A model generated the notes under the pieces. That model searched no databases and was not told the DNA's origin. It saw only the letters and a program-made list of their open reading frames with translations. Below, one piece after another: positions 1 to 10,984 of a stretch of DNA of 64,000 nt; positions within the stretch are counted from its first letter, which is position 1; every line of letters starts with the position of its first letter. A program made the translations under genes and the position numbers. This stretch comes from Microthyrium microscopicum (Eukaryota > Ascomycota > Dothideomycetes > Microthyriales > Microthyriaceae): assembly GCA_010405405.1 (NCBI GenBank), contig MU004234.1, positions 895,275-959,274 of the forward strand, read 5' to 3'.

Positions 1-433
1 ATATAATTATAGAATAAAGGATGGAGGATGGAGGATTAATGGAGGTTGGGTTGATCATTGAGCACTGAGCAGCGGGAGCCGTGTCTGAAACGGAAGGCCA
101 CTTGGACCACACTGCCGTTTTCGATAATCCCTGTTGTGATCCACCTATCCTGGTCCATTATCTGGTAATTCTTGGTGTTTTATTTTTTTCTAATCCGTAC
201 TTGACAGTTGACTTCAACTCCTGAATCCAGATTTTGATGTCTACGTTAAAAGTTCTATAAGCTGACCAAAACTACATCTTATGTTACCTTGCTTTTTTAT
301 ACTATGTATGACTACACATCTGTCTTATTCCCGCTGACTCTGCCTAATTCAGACATGCCTTGATCGACATTCAGTGCAGTATCCACGTTGCTATCCGCCA
401 TAAACGTTCCTGTCTCTAGATGCACTTGTTATG
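1..433. other. Left-edge intergenic DNA
   Basis: No gene is visible. The first 50 bases carry short imperfect repeats of a GGATGGAGGA type. The rest is AT-rich sequence up to the transposon. Confidence 0.5.
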
Positions 434-436
434 TAT

Positions 437-472
437 CACAGCCACCGCAGTAACTCACGGCGCAGGGGCCAC
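437..472 (+). repeat. Left terminal inverted repeat of the Tc1 element
   Basis: 36 bases that match the reverse complement of 1808-1843 with three mismatches. The shared core is GCAGTAACTCACGGCGCAGG. A TA dinucleotide lies just outside, with one extra T. Confidence 0.88.
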
Positions 473-1807
473 ATCCCCTATTTTCCCACCCTTCAACCAG
501 AATTAGATTTTAGTTAATTAATAATATCTCAACCAATATGGCTCTAAACAAGACCCAAAGACATGAATATGATACCCCTTGTAAAGCTCGCTTCTTTGAA
601 GCCCTTAAAAATAAAGAAAACTACCCTTTCTTCGCTGCGATTTGCCGTTCCAAAGGAATTAAGATTCTACTAGCTACTGGTCGCCGTTGGGCTTTAGAAT
701 TTGAACGACGAGGAGATCTGGCCTGTCGAAGTATAAGGAAACAATCTACGAAGCTAGGAGCACCTAAATGAGTCCCTAATGAAGACCTTTAGGCTATATT
801 TAGCCCGTTATACTCCTTATATATGACGCCTTATGAAGCTATGCCTTTCAACCTCAAAACAAGACAACTTTAGATAAGATTTAAGAAGCTTAGAGCTCGT
901 AGGCATAAACGGCGAATTATAAAGAAGATCTCTAAACGGAATAAGAAGCTTAGGAGGGAGTACGGCGAGCAATATAAAGGCAAAATAATTACTAGCTTTT
1001 AGTAGAACGTTTACTTTACGGATAAAGCCTATTTTAACTCTCTTAACTTAACAAATTATTAAGATTATAAGATTAGTTAAGAAGGACATCCTAAGGATCG
1101 TTTATCGCCTTAAGAGATTAACAAATCGCCCTTAAATGTTACACTTTACATTGCTGCCAGTATATCTTATCGTTAAAAGGGAATCTTTATGTTTTATAAT
1201 GATCCAAGAGATCTTGCCGTCCCTAAGCCTTGTAAACCACTAAAACTAAGGCGTAGAAAGGCTAAAACGGAGGAATAGTTCCAAGAATGTCTAAAAGAGC
1301 ATGAAGTAAGGCTACCTTATGATTTTGAGGTCAAACCAAAAGGGAACTTAATGACGCAGAAGTTTTATACTAAGGAGGTCCTTAGTAAACACGTTGAAGA
1401 GATAAAGGCCTTAGAAGCTCGTTATTCAGAGAGATTTTGGTTCTAAGAGGATAACGATCTAAGCCATGGAACTAGAAGCTAAAACAACATCGTTGTGGAC
1501 TTTAAACGAGCTGTAGATCTTTAGATTCTTCATTATTGTGCACAATCTCCTAATCTTAATCCCATAGAAGTAATTTGGAACATTATAAAGGGTAGACTTA
1601 GAGATAAATCTTGGGAAATGGTTGCTAAATTCAAGGCCGCAATTTTGGCTGAATGGCAACATATAACCATGGCAGAAATTCAACGACGGATTTCTGAGAT
1701 GCCTTAGAGGTGTCTTGATGTAATACAGTTGAAAGGAGAACGAATTAAGTCTAAACGGTGGTGATATAAATTGATATTTAATATCTAATATTCTGATTTT
1801 GTGCTTG

Positions 1808-1843
1808 GTGGTCCCTGCGCCGTGAGTTACTGCGTGGGCTGTG
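1808..1843 (-). repeat. Right terminal inverted repeat of the Tc1 element
   Basis: Partner of the left repeat. It ends in GGCTGTG followed directly by TA, the expected target-site duplication. Confidence 0.88.
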
Positions 1844-1845
1844 TA

Positions 1846-2594
1846 TGGTCAAGCATACGCATACATAATTATATGTACACTCCTCAATTACTGTCTACTA
1901 GTTTACGCCCATCTGAGCCAGATATTGATATTATAATCCTTCTCTCTGATCCTCCGCATCTCTCCCTCTCTCTCTCTTTCCTTTTACCTCCGATGGCATC
2001 CCCACCGCCACATCCTTGAACCAACAAGCCTTGTCCACCATCGCTGCCACTACTGACGCCCATATCCGTCTTCGGGTCAAGTCCTTAGTCTCATTTGCAC
2101 GGTGCAATTCACCTGTTTGCTTGCTGCTTGCTGCTTGAGTCCTTGACGTGCAGTATCCGTGCCAGGCCTTTCCTAGCCTCTACTTACTTTTCAATCCCCA
2201 GTTCCCACCCCTCTCTACTTCCCCCGTCGTGCTCGTCCAATCTCTTCCAGGTGATCCGACTTCAACACCTCGCTTGTCTGTTCAGGACCTGGTTTTCACC
2301 CTGTTCGCACTTTCTCTTGCCTTCTCCCATGTCTATCTGGTTTCGAGTCTTTTCTTCTTCTTTTGCTCTTGCTTGATACCCTGTTTGTCTTTTCAGCGCG
2401 TGCTTCGTAATCTTCCTTTTACATCTCCTGCTGTCCTCCCACCAGAGCGCCATGAGTTACACTGCAATTTGCTCTTCCACCGGCCCAGCTTTTTGAGTCC
2501 CATACCACCGTGGCGCGCTTCATCTGTTCCTCCCGCAGTCCACTCGCACCCTGTTGCTGCATAATCCCGTTTCCAATAAAACACTTCTCCCGCC
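1846..2594 (+). promoter_or_regulatory. Pyrimidine-rich leader/promoter region
   Basis: This stretch between the transposon and the next start codon is strongly CT-rich on the plus strand (for example around 1960-1990 and 2200-2420). Long CT-rich tracts just upstream of the start are common in promoters and 5' leaders of filamentous fungi. Several open frames here have no family features and are taken as chance. The transposon ends about 750 bases from the ATG. Confidence 0.45.
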
Positions 2595-5035
2595 ATGGTT
2601 GTACACGCTCGTCAACCCTCGCTTGAGCACCTCTCACCGCAACGCAGGAGCACGACCGCGGCCGCTCTGCGAAGAGGCCATATCAAAATCAGCGAGCCAG
2701 TTCCCCTAGAAAACTCAGGCCCCTCGCCCGTTTGGAAACCCGGTTCAATACATCGCCAATCGCAGTATCCTGCTGGCCAGCATGAAAACCACCCACTCCC
2801 TACCGACAGCGTCACTGGTTTCCAGGGTTCTCTAGCGACTCCAACAAGCATGGCTATGGCCGGTAGTGATGCCCATGCTTCCACGTCAGACTTTGCTACC
2901 AACGGACCCCTACATGAATCCTCATTGCCCATGTCACCAGATTCAAATGCTTATAATACCTCGTCTGGAGGCCAACAATCTGCGGAAATCGTGGCAGGGG
3001 ACGGCAATGCGATGCATCTTAATCGCTCTTCCGTTTTTATGAGAGATACCAAGGACGGTGTTGCTCGACTCCCAGAACCAGACTCGGCTGGTTTCCCATC
3101 CCAGACTCGTCCAAGTACAAGTCGTGATTCTTGGGATCTGAGCATGGACACACCTAACAAGAAGAAGAGGCGAAGCGGAAGCATCAGGGGAGCTTTCAGA
3201 CGCATGTTCAGTAAAAAAGAGAAGCAAGCGCCAGTTCGGGAATCACCCCCTCGTGCAAATGGTCCAAGGCACGAGTATCATAGTAGCGTAAGTTGACAGC
3301 TGAGGACAACTCCGAATACATCGCTAATACATTATAGGAGCCCGCTCTATTTCCATCGTCGCGAGGTTTAGACAGAGTTACGGAAGAGGATCGCATGACC
3401 CCTCAAAAGCAGTTTCGAGGACGGACTGCAGACGAGGATGAATATCGTAATCGTACGCCAATACAAACACCACGACTACCATTTCCTATGAACATAAATG
3501 GCGCCCAACCTGTCCCATATACTGAAAATACTCCCTACATTGAGAATGATTTTAGTCGAACATATACCAGCTTCGATACTTCTCCTCAAGCACACAGACG
3601 CCGAGCAACGTTACCAAGTATTGTTATATCGGCATCAGACGCCGCGGCTTTAGAGAAATTCTGGAACAAGGCAGATCATGTCTCAGGCACGCCACCAGAT
3701 AGTGCTGATCCAGACAGAACGCCGACTCCTCTAATAGGACTTGCTATCACAAGCAATGCGCCATCCAAAGCATCATCAAAGTCCTCAAGACGTCGTTCTC
3801 GCAGTGCCGATGCCCTTCGAGACCTAGCTCAAACACAACAAGGTACAACAGATCTCCGACGACGAAGCGCCGAAATCCAGTATTGGCGAAACACTGAACA
3901 GCGGCTACCCGAGGTCGAAGAAGCCGTCGAAGACAACGGTCCGCGGTCTCAGCACGCCAGTGTCATGGAAATGGGTGAAACACCCAGCAGCCACGGCCAT
4001 CCCGAGGAGCAACAGCAAACGTCGTACATGGCTGCTGCCGCGGAACCTATCCAAGAGGAAGATGAACCACGCAGTGCGCGCCATGTACCCACTCCACCCG
4101 CTCCCCAGTCATCGCCGGAGCCGGTCAAAGTTGTTCAAGAAGAAGCTGCCGACGACTCTGAACCTGCTCCTATGGACAAGAGAATTTCTCAACTCGAGTT
4201 TAGCATGACACATCTTGAACGCTCAATGCAGGCGTTGAGCGGCCGTCAACACCAAGCTTTCAAACTCGAAAAGGCACCTCGATCGCGCGGCCGCATGTCT
4301 ACCGATCCTGATCATCACCGCCAAACTCTCTCCGTCGGCCAACCTACGCGCGCATCTTCCGTGAGGACAGCAACGTCGCCCAAGATCCACCATCCGCGAC
4401 CCTCGCCCTCCCTCCACGACATCTCCCAAACCACACACCTCAATGCCACCAACAACTCCCACATCCACCGCTCCTCCATGCTTCCAGCCAGCCATACCTC
4501 AGCAAATCCAACACCAACAAACCCAACATTCAACGCAATCCCCCTCTCCCCAACCACCACCACAACATTCAATCCATCCTCACTAAACCACACATCCCGC
4601 GAAGCAACCCCACCCACAATCCCCAACTTCTCCATCCCCTACGCCCCCTCCTCCTCACCCACCCACCTAATCGACACTCTAGCCCCCCTCTACTCCGCCC
4701 TGCAATACGAGCGCGCCGTCCGCAAAACCCTCGAATCCACAGTCCACCAGCTGCAACGCGATCTACTCAGCCTCACCAACATCGTCGCCGAAATGCGTGG
4801 CCTAGGCGGCTACCCAACCCCCTCGCCAGATGACGTCCTACTCACCAAGGCCCAAGGCCGAGATACGCCGCCAGACCTTGTCGGTGATTCCGGCGAAGAT
4901 GATGGCTACGAGGGTGATGGCGATGGGTATGAGGGTGATGAGTATGGGACGTATGATGAGGAGGGACTGGGGAGTCCGAATGCGTGGGTTACGCCTAGGG
5001 AGGGGAGGGACGGGTTTAGTGCTGAGATGTTTTGA
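2595..5035 (+). CDS. Low-complexity fungal protein with C-terminal coiled coil, function unknown
   Basis: Two exons, 2595-3287 and 3338-5035, joined in phase 0 across a 50-base intron (GTAAGT...TAG, branch-like CGCTAATAC). The product is 796 residues. It is rich in Ser, Pro, Thr and charged residues. Around residue 200 a basic patch, KKKRRSGSIRGAFRRMFSKK, looks like a nuclear localisation or membrane-binding segment. Middle parts are disordered. Near the C terminus (about residues 665-715) a predicted helix of coiled-coil type contains LYSALQYERAVRKTLES, and the tail is very acidic and Gly-rich. I recognise no enzyme domain. Fungal proteins of this build are usually annotated as hypothetical. 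The ATG sits in a good context after the CT-rich leader. The exon join is well supported; the function is open. Confidence 0.8.
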
Positions 5036-5664
5036 TCAGCGTCGCGTTGTTTTTGTGCTGCATTTCCAGCGCGTAGGCGGAGTGGTCCCGGTAGGGTAGG
5101 GGTGATATCACGACTTGTTTTTTTGATGCTGGTGCTTTTGTCATTGTGCATATGTTTTAATACTTTACCTTCCCCTTCTTAACCGGGGATTTCGCGCCAA
5201 TGATTCCGCTGGGGTTGAACGCGCAGGGAATAGGAGCTGGGGTGCTTGTTTATTCGCAAACAATTGATGCTTGCAAGATTCTTTTTTTGCGCCTGGGATT
5301 GGGTTGTGGGGCTGGGATTACTTTTTTGAGTACCGGGGGCAGGTTTGGAGAGAACATGGATATTTTGGATGATGGCCTGTACGATAGTATCTTATCCTTA
5401 CCGGCATTTGATCTGCGCCGGGCAATATATACGGTCTTGACCCGATGCATTGGATCTGCTGGGACTGGGCATGGTTATATTGTATACCTTGAGCAGATCA
5501 TGAAGTTATTTTGCACGTTTAGGTTGTCACAACTACGAATTCACATCACAATTCAGTAGTTCATCTATAAGTATTCACAGCTATGTGGTTGGTGTTTGGT
5601 AATAGAGACATGCAATTCATTGTTCATACTATAATACATCCGCTACTCTTAGGACGAAGCAGTC
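5036..5664. other. Intergenic, convergent 3' ends
   Basis: Holds the 3' regions of two convergent genes. A plus-strand open frame at 5200-5559 has no recognisable features and is probably chance. Confidence 0.5.
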
Positions 5665-6762
5665 CTAAGCGCCAACATTAACGTTCCGCGCATCCATACT
5701 ATTCCAATCAGACTGAACAGGCGGCGCCTCCGGAATCGGCAGCTCCGTCCGTCTCTTCTCGATCTCCTCCGCACTCGGCTGCACATGGTGATAGTCTGCG
5801 TTTTCATTGTATTCGACTGCGTGACCTTTCTCGTCGGAGTAGGTGGGTGGGTGGGTGGCTTTGTTGGTTTCGGCGTTGCGTTTGGCGATCATGGCTTTGT
5901 GTTCTGCTTCTTTGGTCTCTTCGGAATGTTTGGCGTGTTCGGCGTTCTTTGCTGATTGGGCGTCTGCGGTGGCTTTGGTGTCTTGGTTGGAGGGGGATGA
6001 TTTGGAGTTGGTGGTGTTTTGGGCTGAGGGGGTGGATTTGGCGGTGTGGGTGTTGCTGTTGAATTCTAGGGTGGGTTTGTCTGACGATTTGGAGTCGGTG
6101 TTGTCATTGTTGGATGAATGGTCCTTGGTGGAGGAATGGTCCTTGTGTGTATGATGGGACTTGGTGTGTGATGTGCCGCTAGATTGGGCGGACCTGGATG
6201 CAGTTTCTCCTTCCACACCGCCGAGATGCTCAGATGAGTTGAGAATGTCGTATTGACCTTCTGAATCGACCTTCGTGTTGTCCCGCGCTCGGCCAGACGT
6301 GACATCGCTATTATGCTTCACAATCTCCTTCTCAGCGAGCCGCGAAGGGTTGTTCTTGTCGTCTGAACCTGCGCCAGAATCCTTTGAATTTTCATGACTT
6401 TGATCTTCACTCTCGTGGAATTTTTGCGTGCGGTTGGCATCAGCCTCTGCCTGCTCTTTGCCCTCTTGTTCATGGCGTTTTGTGCGATCGCTCTTCACAC
6501 CATCGCCGCCTGTCCATGCCTCTTCGTCGTCGCGAGCTGATGCATCGCGGACAGACTCGAGGGTGGTAGCGTTAGAGTGGTCGGTGGTGTTGCTGGTGGT
6601 GGACTTGGAGGGTTGTTGGGAGATGCCAGCCTTGTGGTTCTCGTCGAAACCACCCTCGTGCTGCTTGATGGACTCGGCTGCGAGGGAATCGGATGTTACG
6701 AGACCGGCGGACTCTTCGTTGCGCTCGGCGGAGTGATCTGTGACTTTGTGACCTGAAACCAT
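5665..6762 (-). CDS. Hydrophilic, disordered fungal protein (stress-protein-like), function unknown
   Basis: Single exon, 365 residues. The protein is very rich in Ser, Asp, Glu, Lys, His, Asn and Thr, almost lacks hydrophobic residues and has no Cys. The N-terminal part holds SLAAESIKQHEGGF followed by QPSKSTTSNTTDHSNATTLE. I know this pattern (serine-leucine-ala block, then a Thr/Asn-rich stretch and an acidic ...WTGGDGVKS-like block) from a widespread family of fungal hypothetical proteins. Composition resembles hydrophilins, which are often induced by drying or stress, but that is inference from composition. A TATATATA run at about 6891-6900 lies some 130 bases upstream on this strand and may be the TATA box. 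Confidence 0.72.
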   Translation of the reverse strand: MVSGHKVTDHSAERNEESAGLVTSDSLAAESIKQHEGGFDENHKAGISQQPSKSTTSNTTDHSNATTLESVRDASARDDEEAWTGGDGVKSDRTKRHEQEGKEQAEADANRTQKFHESEDQSHENSKDSGAGSDDKNNPSRLAEKEIVKHNSDVTSGRARDNTKVDSEGQYDILNSSEHLGGVEGETASRSAQSSGTSHTKSHHTHKDHSSTKDHSSNNDNTDSKSSDKPTLEFNSNTHTAKSTPSAQNTTNSKSSPSNQDTKATADAQSAKNAEHAKHSEETKEAEHKAMIAKRNAETNKATHPPTYSDEKGHAVEYNENADYHHVQPSAEEIEKRRTELPIPEAPPVQSDWNSMDARNVNVGA

Positions 6763-8013
6763 GATGACTGATGTATGAGCTGGATGTGTGATAGTTGATT
6801 GAAAGTTATCGGAGATATGCTGGGTATATGAAATGCTGATTGAATGCTAAGTTGTATGTGATTCTACTCCAGTGCTCGCGTCTACAACCATTATATATAC
6901 AACGGAGTACAACTCCGAGTTAACTCGGAAACAATTCATACAAAAACTTGGTCACACTCAGCCTTCCCACGGCCAGCCTTACCAGGGCCCATGACGTACA
7001 AGGGTTGGTCGCAATAAACAGATAATTGGCTGTGCGGAGCTTGTGGCGTCCGGTTTCATGCAAGATGCACATGTGTGGTTGGTCGGATAGTTCCGATAAG
7101 GTTTGGTACAAACGCCAATCGTCATGACGACTTTTGAGATGAGATCATGCAGGGAATTCCAACCAAGTATTTTTTAGATCTAGTTATGCCAACTTGAATA
7201 CTACGGAGCATTCGGAATTTCGGATAGATCTGATGCATATGGAGTGATGTAATGACAACGATGCTTTTGCTGCACTGCCACGTCCATGCCGTGTACTCGG
7301 CAGGTCGGGAGTACGCATTGTATCAAGTGCTAGGAGATAAACTGACCATAGTTGTTGTGGTAGGAATATAGCGAGGACTACTGCAGTACTGCTTCGGTTG
7401 CTTTCACCAGCGGTTATCAGCTTTCACGTAAACAGTATGACGGGCCGGTTTGTAAGAACCGGGCCGGATGGCAGTTCGGTGCCTTATGTAAGGTTTAGCC
7501 AGTAACACAATGGGGTGAATATACTTCCATTGTAACTTAGAGACTGCAGATTGTCTATAAATAAAGGTAGTCTCGCGCGCTCCAGAACAAGTGAGTCGTT
7601 GAGCTGCTGAGAGTCACCCAATAAGACGTCTATCAACATCTTGAATAGCCGTGACTCAGAGCCACCGCCGCAGGCGTAGAGAAATTTCCAATATTGATCG
7701 TTTTTGGCCATACGATAGGTACCTAGGTATTCAAGACACTCGAAGAAAGCAATTGGCATCTCTCTTAGACTCTTTCAACAATGTTATGGCAGACGTTGTA
7801 GTTGAGGGAAGCTGCGCTCAGACGAGTCGCTTATTTTAACGTTTGAAAGCAACAGTATCACAAAAACAGGAGTTAATAATATTAAACAATTAATTCGGTC
7901 TGGCTATGTTTTGTTAAATACAACTTGCGTGCTTCGCATGCGGTACGTGTTGCGTCGTCAATTCGTAAATGCTCTGATGTCAATGTTCCAATAAAGAGAC
8001 CCAAACTTTTGTA
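6763..8013. other. Intergenic region
   Basis: About 1.25 kb. The left side carries the likely TATA box (about 6891-6900) of the minus-strand hydrophilic protein. Open frames here (for example 7484-7759 minus) lack family features. I see no further gene. Confidence 0.5.
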
Positions 8014-9234
8014 TCATACTTGAGAACTAGACCAGCCAGTCTGTTTTGGTTTCCGCAAACCGAACCACGGAGTATTGATAGGACTTTCGCCAGTGTAGAT
8101 GAAAATGTCATACATCAGAGCACCAAAGCTGCCACCGATCAACGGAGCAATAATAGGAACCTGATAATGTTAGCATTGTGAGGTAGTGCAAGTAATGGAT
8201 TGACATCATACCCAGGCATAGTTGTGATGTACTGTCCAGATATCAACAGAATATCCAAGCATAGAAGCGACAGCTCGTGGACCAAAGTCACGAGCCGGAT
8301 TGATAGCAAAACCAGTCTCCCAACCAAAAGCAACAGCAATGCCAAAGATCACGAAGAACATGCCCAACGGTAGAAGTTGTCGGTTGATCCCTAGGTTACG
8401 ATGATCCAGTAGTGCAAAGAGACAGAAGATCAGAAGCGCTGTAGCCAAAAACTCTGAAAAGAACTGCTGACCAGAGCTCAAGAATGGTTGAGCATATGTT
8501 GAATAGATGCCAGCAGTGCCAGTTTTGGATATGCCCGGGATCGTGCGGATGTCTGGTCCGCCCTCGTGGATATCGATTGCGGTCTTGTAGTTGAGATATA
8601 CGACGGCTGTGGCCGACATGGCTCCGAGGACTTGAGCGAGCACGTAGATGGGTAGTTTCTTCCATTTGAATCCGCGGAATATGCAGCAGGCTAGTGTTAC
8701 TGCTGGATTCATATGAGCACCGGATTTGCCCCCGACATAAATGCCCATCATAACACCAATGCCCCAGCCTAGACATGGTTAGTATGTAGAACGAGGAGAT
8801 GTTATGGATCAATATATACCGAAGCCAATGTTGATAGTGTCTCCACTGCCAGATAGAACGTTTTGGGCAACGGTTCCTTCGCCAAAACAGAGAAGGATAA
8901 ATGTTGAGAGGAACTCTGAGAAGAACTCCTTGGTCTTTGATCGAGCGATACTCCAAGGCAGTTCAGCACCAATGTCGGCATTTTCAAGGTCTGGATCATG
9001 TCGAATAAGTTCCGCTACGGCATTGTCTCCCACTATCGTAAGAACAAACTGAGAGTCGCCTCCATTTGCTCTCCTTGCGGCATCCATGAGATGGAATGTC
9101 CTTGGATTTTGAGATGCCGTACTTAGTGGCCGATTGTGTTTCTCTAGCTGAGGAGATCCACTTGAATGAGACGAGGCGGACATATCGTCAATGATGATTT
9201 GAGCTTTCTGATCAGACATAACGATTTGGGACAT
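8014..9234 (-). CDS. Aquaglyceroporin (MIP family glycerol/water channel)
   Basis: Three exons: 8820-9234, 8212-8768 and 8014-8160, with introns of 51 bases in both cases (GTATAT...TAG and GTATGA...CAG). Phases agree and the product is 372 residues. It forms a six-helix plasma-membrane channel for glycerol and other small polyols. The first pore motif is HMNPAVT (Asn about 159). The second is NPARDFGPR (about 295-303), where the Asp after NPAR marks the glycerol-conducting branch. Residues 1-105 form a long polar N-terminal tail, and the C-terminal tail is short. Fungal Fps1-type channels often use such tails for gating, but none of the known regulatory boxes is evident. The next gene to the right, in the other direction, is glycerol kinase, which supports a role in glycerol uptake or release. 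Confidence 0.92.
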
Positions 9235-10984
9235 AAGTCTTGAGATGAGAAGACCGATGAACTGGCAGTCTTTTCAGTTGATATTCACGATGCCCCGGAT
9301 ATCAATGCAACTTTGTAAATCTTTGCAACGGGCCCCATGATTCAATTATAGACAAGGGCACGCTAATGCTTCGTCGTCCAGTCCCACACGTTGCACTAAG
9401 GACCAGCAGCGGGAGGTGAGCTAAGAATAAGCTTACTGAAACTAGAGCATATCATCTCTCTGGAGAAGAAATATGGGGACACGAATAATGGGGACTATCA
9501 AACTTATCTGGGGATAATATGGATCCTTGGAAATCAATTCTTGACGAGGTATGACGTTGAAGTGTAGCAGATTTTCTACAGAAGAAGCCAGTTGACCTAT
9601 ATCGCGGTGGTTTATATGTTTAAACCATAGACAAGTTTCAACAATTCCCGAACATGTCTCCGCACTGTCAAAGTATATCTAGACCTCTCAGTCCTCGTAA
9701 TTAAACGCATATCTGACTTCGCCACCGCTATGATAGCCAAGAGAAAGATGCATTCGGTGGTTTCAATCATGGAAATCTCGACCTCTCGACTGACCTGTTA
9801 GAAGTGGAGTTGAAAGCACTGTGTAATCCACCCGGACGCCTTAGACTGTCGAGGCTCATCGGCACACCCCGTAAATTAGGTTCGCCCTTCATGGCAAAGA
9901 TGGACGCTCGGATGGCGATATATCAAACGGGCATTAGATCAAAATGGCTTGTGGTGCTGTGCACACAGGCACGCTGCAGCAACGTGAGCAAGTGGATCTG
10001 CAGAGGAGATAGTAAGACGGAGAACCTGGAGCCAATCATACAGTTCATGAACTCTTTCGGAGTATATGTAGCCACTGATAGCAGCATATCTCTACTTTCC
10101 CCAGGATATTCGCTCGAGGGCAATTTACATGATGGTAGTCCTTTGCTTAGTGTGTAACATGGTCTGCGATTTACGCCTTTGCGCATTGAAGAAGCCATGA
10201 GCGATGAGAGGGAGTTTGAGCTTGTGCTCTCAAGGCCGTAACGATCGATGGTTTGATGAAGGATATCGTTAAGAGGAATACAGAGATAACTCTGGCGTGG
10301 AAGGAGGTTGAACATCGACAATGTCCGTGGAGACCCCAGTATGCGGAACCGCAGCGCAAGTATGTCGTGCACAGACTGTGGAGGTATTCCGTGCAGTAGC
10401 GCAGTTAGGAAAGGCGCGATGTATCCCCTTCTTTACCTGCCAAGACACTCTGTAATTCCGCACATCCATTGAAAACACCATTCCATCAAGTTCGACGCCT
10501 CGATAGTTGCTTTGAACCTCAGATCGTGATACAAAGGATTTTGACCGGTGAGCTTTTCACACTCCTTTGGCGCAGCGAATTGGACAGTCCATTAGGAGTG
10601 GGACAAGATAGGGGCGGCGAGATTGATTTCATTGAAGGTGAATCACGACATTCTCTTTTAACCGTATTCCGCTCAAGTTCATTATTCGAAAATATATCCA
10701 CAATATAGCATCCCTGCCCAGTTGGCAAGGTTGCTAAGAGCAAAAGTTGCATATTGGCGTTTGTACTCCATAAACCACTGACCAGGTCAGCGGTGTTGCG
10801 CTATCATCTTTCTTGGAATCACAAGCCATTCTACAGTTCTGAATATGGTTTTTGTTTGGTGCCGCGTCGGGTTGCCAAAGCTAAGCAATATCGAAGCCTT
10901 AGTACCCAAAAGTCATTTCCATTTAAAGTCTCCAGGACCCTTGATCCAGAGCGGGGATTTCTCCGACACTCAAAGATCAACGTC
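9235..10984. other. Long divergent intergenic region between glycerol channel and glycerol kinase
   Basis: About 1.75 kb shared by two divergent genes, so it should hold both promoters. On the minus strand a 149-codon frame (9923-10372, no ATG at its left edge) contains LLPRQSYLCIPLNDILHQ and could be the remains of a gene, but I recognise no family. The frame of the kinase is open upstream to about 10754 without an ATG. No promoter motif stands out by eye. Confidence 0.4.

Larger units (their letters stand above)
436..1843 (+). mobile_element. Decayed Tc1/mariner DNA transposon, about 1.4 kb
   Basis: The element is bounded by 36-base inverted repeats and by TA on both sides (434-435 and 1844-1845), as expected for Tc1/mariner insertion. 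One reading frame runs without a shift from ATG 538 to TGA 1764 (408 codons), but about a dozen TAA, TAG or TGA codons interrupt it. Most stand where CAA, CAG or CGA would be expected. The first part, 77 codons, is open and matches a transposase N-terminal DNA-binding region. Downstream, the catalytic blocks are readable: TDKAYF (usual form TDEAHF), EDNDLSHGT and SPNLNPIE (usual form SPDLNPIE). Two of these changes, Glu to Lys and the third catalytic Asp to Asn, are G-to-A changes. C-to-T and G-to-A changes of this kind are the mark of repeat-induced point mutation. The element cannot make an active transposase. The Tc1/mariner assignment is firm; the exact subfamily is not known. Confidence 0.9.

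Noticed and set aside
5200-5559. 119-codon frame between convergent genes
   Set aside because: No motif, no signal peptide, no splice partners; lies in a 3' region.
10754-10984. Longer glycerol kinase start
   Set aside because: The frame is open but starts with TTG; the first in-frame ATG is 10985.
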